Shown here in pieces: positions 60,500-64,000 of a DNA stretch of 64,000 nucleotides. Below the pieces are notes generated by a model. The model saw only the letters and a list, made by a program, of their open reading frames with translations, was not told the DNA's origin and did not search any database. The stretch's first letter is position 1; each line of letters starts with the position of its first letter. The translations under genes were made by a program, and so were the position numbers. Origin of the DNA: a virus; the IMG/VR virus record IMGVR_UViG_3300043449_002292, positions 78,860-142,859 of that record. One strand, written 5' to 3'.

Positions 60500-62337
60500 T
60501 AGATTGCCGTCCCAATGATATCATACAGTGGATAACGAAGCTCGAATATGCTTCCAGCAGGACCGTAGATGATCCCATTTTTGGTGTAACGTTTGATGCT
60601 GTGAGTCGTGTTTGAGTATGAACGATCCTGCACGGTCCCGTTCACGTTCTCAACTTCCAGTGAAACCAATGACAAAACACCGGGAGTGTTGATAACTGCA
60701 TTCTGCAGATCGGATATCAAAATTGGTTGATCAATTTGAAATTTTGATGTATTGAGAGCATCGCTTAATTGCGTGATTACTGCTTGAGTTGTTGTTGTTT
60801 TGTTCGAATTTGGATTCACAAAAATGTTGAATCTAACTCTGATATTGATTGGATTTGCATCTAAAATTTCAACAGCATCGCTGATCAACCTAAACTCATT
60901 GAGGTAAATTTTTAGATTGTTCTTCAATGAATCGCTCGCGGTTGTGATAAACCCATTTCGATCTTTCGAGCAGATGTATAACTTACAAGCCAAAGGGTTT
61001 CCAGGGTTTGGCTGTGCTGACGCGCGATAAACTCGACCGAGCTTTGTCGGCAGCGTATACACTCTGGACACCAGATCTTCCTTAGTTACGATCCTGTCCT
61101 GCTGCGTTCTAGAAGCGGGTATTAGTGACCTAAGATCTTCCAGGGTAGGAGCAGATGATCCCCCAGAGGCAGCTTCATCGTTTCTCACGTCGACCGAAGC
61201 TCTAATTGATGAAGCGTTATCAGCTGAACACGTGTCTGGAAACTCTATCAGCAGCGTCGAAACTCCGCGTATTGTTCTTGAGGCAACGTTGTGGGACGCT
61301 CCTCCGCCGTACCTGTATGTGACAGAAATCTTAGTGTTGTTAGGTCGAACCCCAAGAGTCTTAGTTTGCAGGAGAGAGTTCGGGTCAAGCGAGAATCGAC
61401 TAAATGTTGTTGTTCCGTAGAGTGGGAGGGCCAAAGTCTCTGGATCTGGAATCGAATCATCCTGGGTCGTTAAAGCTGTGCCACCCCCAAATTGAATCGT
61501 GGTGATCCTCGTATTTGGGTCCATCGAACTGACGAACCTTCGAGGAGCTGGAATAAGCTCTATCGACCTTGGAACTTCCTCTGAGTCTGATGAAAAGTTC
61601 GGAAAAGTTCTAAAAACTGTATCCTGGCTCAAAGTTTGAACTTCATAATATTGATTCCCACTAGAATCTACGACTTCCATTATCTCGCTAATGTCAGTAT
61701 TCAATAATGTTATCGTAAAAAATGGAACTGGATCACTCGAAATATTGAAAGTGTCCGTTGTGACCTGACCCGAGACGCAAGTAACTTCGCGTTTCAGGAC
61801 AAACGTTAGCGGATTACCAGAATCGTCAGTTTCTCCTGTAACGTAAGTAGCTACCAGATCACCGTTTCTATCTCTCTCTGAAAAATCGACGTCCTCAGAA
61901 GCTGCGAATAGTATCCCAGAGTTTGAGGAGAACTGCGTGCTCTGTTTGATGATCGGCAAAGTATCATCATCTGGGACATACTCATCAACAACTAGCTTAG
62001 CAGGAACCTCAATGAAAATTGAAACACTGACAACGGAAGGCGAAGCTCCCTTTGGCTTAAGACCAGATTCCCTGATCATCCTAATCAAGTTTGTATTCTC
62101 AACAACCGTCGACCATGACATCTCCCTGAATTGATGATCAAGATAAAATGACATCGAGTCAGAGACTGACGCAGCCATGTCAAGCAGGAGCCCTCCCAAG
62201 CTTGGCTCTGAAAAATCTTGGATCTTGTCTCCGAAATAAGTTCTCGCATAGCGAAGGAGATCGGATCGAAAACTATCGAAATCCTTCGCTACGTATGATC
62301 TGGTCCTGGATGTTTTTAACTGTTGATTTCCTGCCAT
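60499..62337 (-). CDS. gp6: Baseplate wedge protein (gp6-like, baseplate J family)
   Basis: A 612-aa protein (T4 gp6 is 660 aa); dimers of gp6 form the inner ring of the baseplate. Seen: SYVAKDFDSFRSDLLRYA, the core DFSEPSLGGLLLDMAASVSD then MSFYLDHQFREMSWSTVVEN and IRMIRESGLKPKGASPSVVS, typical of gp6/J-like proteins; NLKIYLNEFRLISDAVEIL and NIRVRFNIFVNPNSNK in the C-terminal domain, then a final VRLDATI-like replaced segment KYTKNGIIYGPAGSIFELRY. Gene order 25-6 matches T4-like cyanophages. Overlaps by one base with the next gene. Confidence 0.93.
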   Translation of the reverse strand: MAGNQQLKTSRTRSYVAKDFDSFRSDLLRYARTYFGDKIQDFSEPSLGGLLLDMAASVSDSMSFYLDHQFREMSWSTVVENTNLIRMIRESGLKPKGASPSVVSVSIFIEVPAKLVVDEYVPDDDTLPIIKQSTQFSSNSGILFAASEDVDFSERDRNGDLVATYVTGETDDSGNPLTFVLKREVTCVSGQVTTDTFNISSDPVPFFTITLLNTDISEIMEVVDSSGNQYYEVQTLSQDTVFRTFPNFSSDSEEVPRSIELIPAPRRFVSSMDPNTRITTIQFGGGTALTTQDDSIPDPETLALPLYGTTTFSRFSLDPNSLLQTKTLGVRPNNTKISVTYRYGGGASHNVASRTIRGVSTLLIEFPDTCSADNASSIRASVDVRNDEAASGGSSAPTLEDLRSLIPASRTQQDRIVTKEDLVSRVYTLPTKLGRVYRASAQPNPGNPLACKLYICSKDRNGFITTASDSLKNNLKIYLNEFRLISDAVEILDANPINIRVRFNIFVNPNSNKTTTTQAVITQLSDALNTSKFQIDQPILISDLQNAVINTPGVLSLVSLEVENVNGTVQDRSYSNTTHSIKRYTKNGIIYGPAGSIFELRYPLYDIIGTAI

Positions 62338-62340
62338 TTC

Positions 62341-62823
62341 TTATCCGGAGAAGTTGAATGTTATTCCGATCGACTGGTTCGTGAGGTTTGCCCTTGGGAC
62401 CGAGTACGTTATGACCAGCTTGATCTTGGCTGTTGCGGCTGAATCAGCGTCCTGTGGTTGTATGAGAAAGTTTTCAAGTTGCACGAAAGGCATGTATTTT
62501 GAAGTTGTCTTCTGAATACGACTCATCGCTTCCTGGTCTCCATCTTCCGTTCCGAGCTCAAACAGCAAAGGTCTGATGTTGGCACCGAAGTCGTAAAAAC
62601 CCAGTCTTTCGTTGTTGTTTGTCAGGATGAGGTTGATCAGGTTGTCCTTGATCTGATCAGCTAAGCTCCTGTTCATTTTGAAAATTCCATCATCCCCCGT
62701 CCCAATCTCGACAGGAGTTTTTATGCCGATCGGAGGTTCAATGATTCTAGCGCTCTGATTAGCGTCATACGTAGTCTTCTTCTGACCGACCCCGTTGAAG
62801 CTGTATGATTTTGCCTGCGCCAC
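62341..62823 (-). CDS. gp25: Baseplate wedge protein (gp25-like)
   Basis: A 160-aa protein (T4 gp25 is 132 aa) of the gp25/lysozyme-like sheath-initiator family, which starts sheath polymerisation from the baseplate. Seen: the N-terminal extension YSFNGVGQKKTTYDANQSAR and GIKTPVEIGTGDDGIFKMNR, then the family core DQIKDNLINLILTNNNERLG followed by FYDFGANIRPLLFE, where family members carry the conserved E-R...D/FG motif, and a C-terminal beta hairpin. Start GTG at 62823 with GAGAGGA upstream. It is three bases above gp6, as in T4-like phages. Confidence 0.92.
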   Translation of the reverse strand: MAQAKSYSFNGVGQKKTTYDANQSARIIEPPIGIKTPVEIGTGDDGIFKMNRSLADQIKDNLINLILTNNNERLGFYDFGANIRPLLFELGTEDGDQEAMSRIQKTTSKYMPFVQLENFLIQPQDADSAATAKIKLVITYSVPRANLTNQSIGITFNFSG

Positions 62824-62874
62824 AGTTAAATCCTCTCGGACAATAAATAATGCGGACCCGAAAGTTTCTTAGCG

Positions 62875-63138
62875 TTAACTGGTGCCGATTCCAGTTGCAG
62901 TTCCGACCACAGGCCCTCCTGTAGCTGAAGCACCAGCAACGACAGAAGTCACGTTGACTGTCACCAGGGAAGCTTCAACAAAAGCGTTAATAGCCGCCGA
63001 GATCTCAGTAGCTAGAGCAGTGTTGATCGCTTCAGTGCTTGGTCCAGGTGTCGCACCTGCAGCCGCAACAGCATTATCGAACGCTGTCTTTATGCTTGCT
63101 TGTAATGTTGGAAGATTTGGGACTGCTACAACAGGCAT
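62875..63138 (-). CDS. Small Ala/Val/Thr-rich hypothetical baseplate-region protein
   Basis: An 87-aa protein, Ala/Val/Thr-rich. It begins MPVVAVPNLPTLQASIKTAF and ends in a Gly-rich beta segment VNVTSVVAGASATGGPVVGT followed by ATGIGTS. A short helix with STEAINTALATEISAAINAF lies in the middle. No cysteine or membrane segment is evident. The ATG is one base after the stop of the hub/spike gene, and it precedes gp25 by 51 bases. Small glycine-rich proteins at this position may decorate the hub or spike; the family is not recognised. Confidence 0.5.
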   Translation of the reverse strand: MPVVAVPNLPTLQASIKTAFDNAVAAAGATPGPSTEAINTALATEISAAINAFVEASLVTVNVTSVVAGASATGGPVVGTATGIGTS

Positions 63139-63139
63139 C

Positions 63140-64000
63140 TTATTCTCCGTAAATTATGACTGAACCTAAATTCTTAGTCGTTCCATCGATGATATCTTTC
63201 ACAGCTCCCACATCAAGTAACGCTTTCTTTTCTGACGCATTCACTACCAGCTCAGCAGCTGCCGATACAATCTGTGGGGACGGGGCACCAAAACCCGGAG
63301 TAACATGCGTTGCTAACATACCTGCAAAATTTATTAAATCTATGAGCAACGATGTAATTAGATTCACAAGCTGATCGTAACGGACGTATGGTTGGGAACC
63401 TTGTCCAGCTCGATACGATGATAAGCTAATCTTCTTTGCAGCGAGCTGCATCTTCCCGTTGTTATGCATGATGATCGCAGCGCCATCAGTTTTGGAGCCT
63501 GTAGGCTCTTTAACAATTTTGATAGTTCCTGCGTTACCACGTCCGATGATCCTTAAATTGTCAGCTTTTATGACAGCGAAGGATCCAACACTGTAGGAAT
63601 CAGCCGGGAACCCTTTGTTCGATGGTAGCGTAACATTCAACATCGAATCAGGATGATACGTTGCACCCACATCTGTTGAATTCGCGGTTAGATAGACTCT
63701 GGCAGCATCCGCGTAGAAATGCGGGTCACCCTCAACGCCATAGTAAGCTGATTTTTGTCTCTTGTTCGTTTCTAAGAGTCCAAGCTCATTTATGATGGTG
63801 GCTCCGGATGTTCCAGGTGTTCTTCCACGACCAACGACGATATCGATCGCCCCGCTGTCATTCGGAATGCCCGCTTTGTTTGCTGAGAATAGTATATCCT
63901 CAGCTAACTCTCCTGCCTGCCCCCTCTCTTCTCCTAACATTATGAGAGTGTTGTTGGAACCTTGCAGTACCAGATCACCGGGTCGTTTGCTGTATCTTGG
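63140..64000 (-). CDS. Baseplate hub/spike-associated protein (gp5-like C-terminal part), cut by window edge
   Basis: The frame stays open beyond its first ATG (63940) up to the window edge, with SKRPGDLVLQGSNNTLIML read across that point, so the gene is partial at the 5' end; at least 286 aa are visible. Seen: RPGDLVLQG, GAIDIVVGRGRTPG, HFYADAARVYLTANSTDVG, VIKADNLRIIGRGNAGTIKI and a helical C-terminus with LVNLITSLLIDLINFAGMLA. The RPGD...QG and DAARVYLT patterns occur in hub/spike (gp5-like) proteins of T4-like marine phages, as I recall. A spike role is plausible because gp25 and gp6 follow. Whether a lysozyme domain exists lies outside the window. Confidence 0.6.
   Translation of the reverse strand, partial: PRYSKRPGDLVLQGSNNTLIMLGEERGQAGELAEDILFSANKAGIPNDSGAIDIVVGRGRTPGTSGATIINELGLLETNKRQKSAYYGVEGDPHFYADAARVYLTANSTDVGATYHPDSMLNVTLPSNKGFPADSYSVGSFAVIKADNLRIIGRGNAGTIKIVKEPTGSKTDGAAIIMHNNGKMQLAAKKISLSSYRAGQGSQPYVRYDQLVNLITSLLIDLINFAGMLATHVTPGFGAPSPQIVSAAAELVVNASEKKALLDVGAVKDIIDGTTKNLGSVIIYGE

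Noticed and set aside
1-64000. T4-type late promoters (TATAAATA), tRNA genes, CRISPR arrays, insertion sequences, integrase or homing endonucleases
   Set aside because: The intergenic gaps (all 125 bases or shorter) were read and none showed a convincing example; internal promoters within genes cannot be excluded.

Overview
The window is a contiguous piece of the late (virion) region of a large tailed phage of the T4 superfamily (contractile-tailed myovirus). The assignment rests on a near-complete T4-type morphogenesis set recognisable from sequence: baseplate wedge gp25 and gp6, large terminase gp17, portal gp20, prohead protease gp21, scaffold gp22-like, major capsid gp23, neck gp13/14-like, gp15-like, sheath gp18 (two copies), tube gp19, hub-assembly gp26-like and a tape-measure protein. 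Many side proteins resemble, from memory, those of marine/cyanophage-type and alphaproteobacterial-type T4-like phages rather than enteric T4. The host cannot be named from the sequence. No tRNA, insertion sequence, CRISPR array or integrase was seen.

Every gene is on the minus strand, so transcription runs from 64000 down to 1. Packing is very tight: many stop/start overlaps of 1-8 bases, and the longest gene-free stretch is 125 bases. In transcription order: (1) 64000-49260, baseplate hub/spike protein (cut by the window edge), an Ala-rich small protein, gp25, gp6, a DNRLRE-like protein, two giant LamG-containing proteins (1132 and 1514 aa) and smaller partners. (2) 49258-36886, large peripheral virion proteins (798, 1253, 573, 234, 434 and 767 aa), some sharing terminal modules. 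(3) 36886-31579, a DNA-metabolism island: RuvC-like resolvase, DnaG/gp61-like primase, a single-chain fusion of the gp47 (Mre11/SbcD) nuclease and gp46 (Rad50/SbcC) ATPase, a small Cys-rich protein and a small protein of unknown role. (4) 31577-20193, terminase, portal, a linker protein, protease gp21, four small core or unknown proteins, the scaffold with an acidic tandem repeat, major capsid protein and a possible decoration protein. (5) 20087-15556, a three-gene accessory cassette. (6) 15483-21, neck, sheath terminator, two sheath paralogues, tube, hub-assembly proteins and the tape measure.

The most unusual content is the 20087-15556 cassette, bounded on both sides by strong hairpins. It encodes a protein with a polymerase-beta-like nucleotidyltransferase signature (GSS...GDIDL...QIDFE); a 590-aa protein that joins a covalent nucleotidyltransferase (DNA/RNA ligase-type, EKIDGTK and EGVVMR motifs) to an NMNAT/cytidylyltransferase-type HxGH domain with an ISGTMMR motif; and an Ala-rich protein with a long hydrophobic segment and an N-terminus resembling those of the capsid-core genes. 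Sitting between capsid and neck genes, this looks like a nucleotide-transfer or end-joining system expressed late and perhaps packaged. That role is inference.

Other points: a T7 slippery run where the gp26-like gene meets the small hub-assembly gene suggests a programmed frameshift; intrinsic terminators sit directly behind the two mass-produced proteins (capsid and tube); and the Rad50 hook is an unusual C-x6-C.
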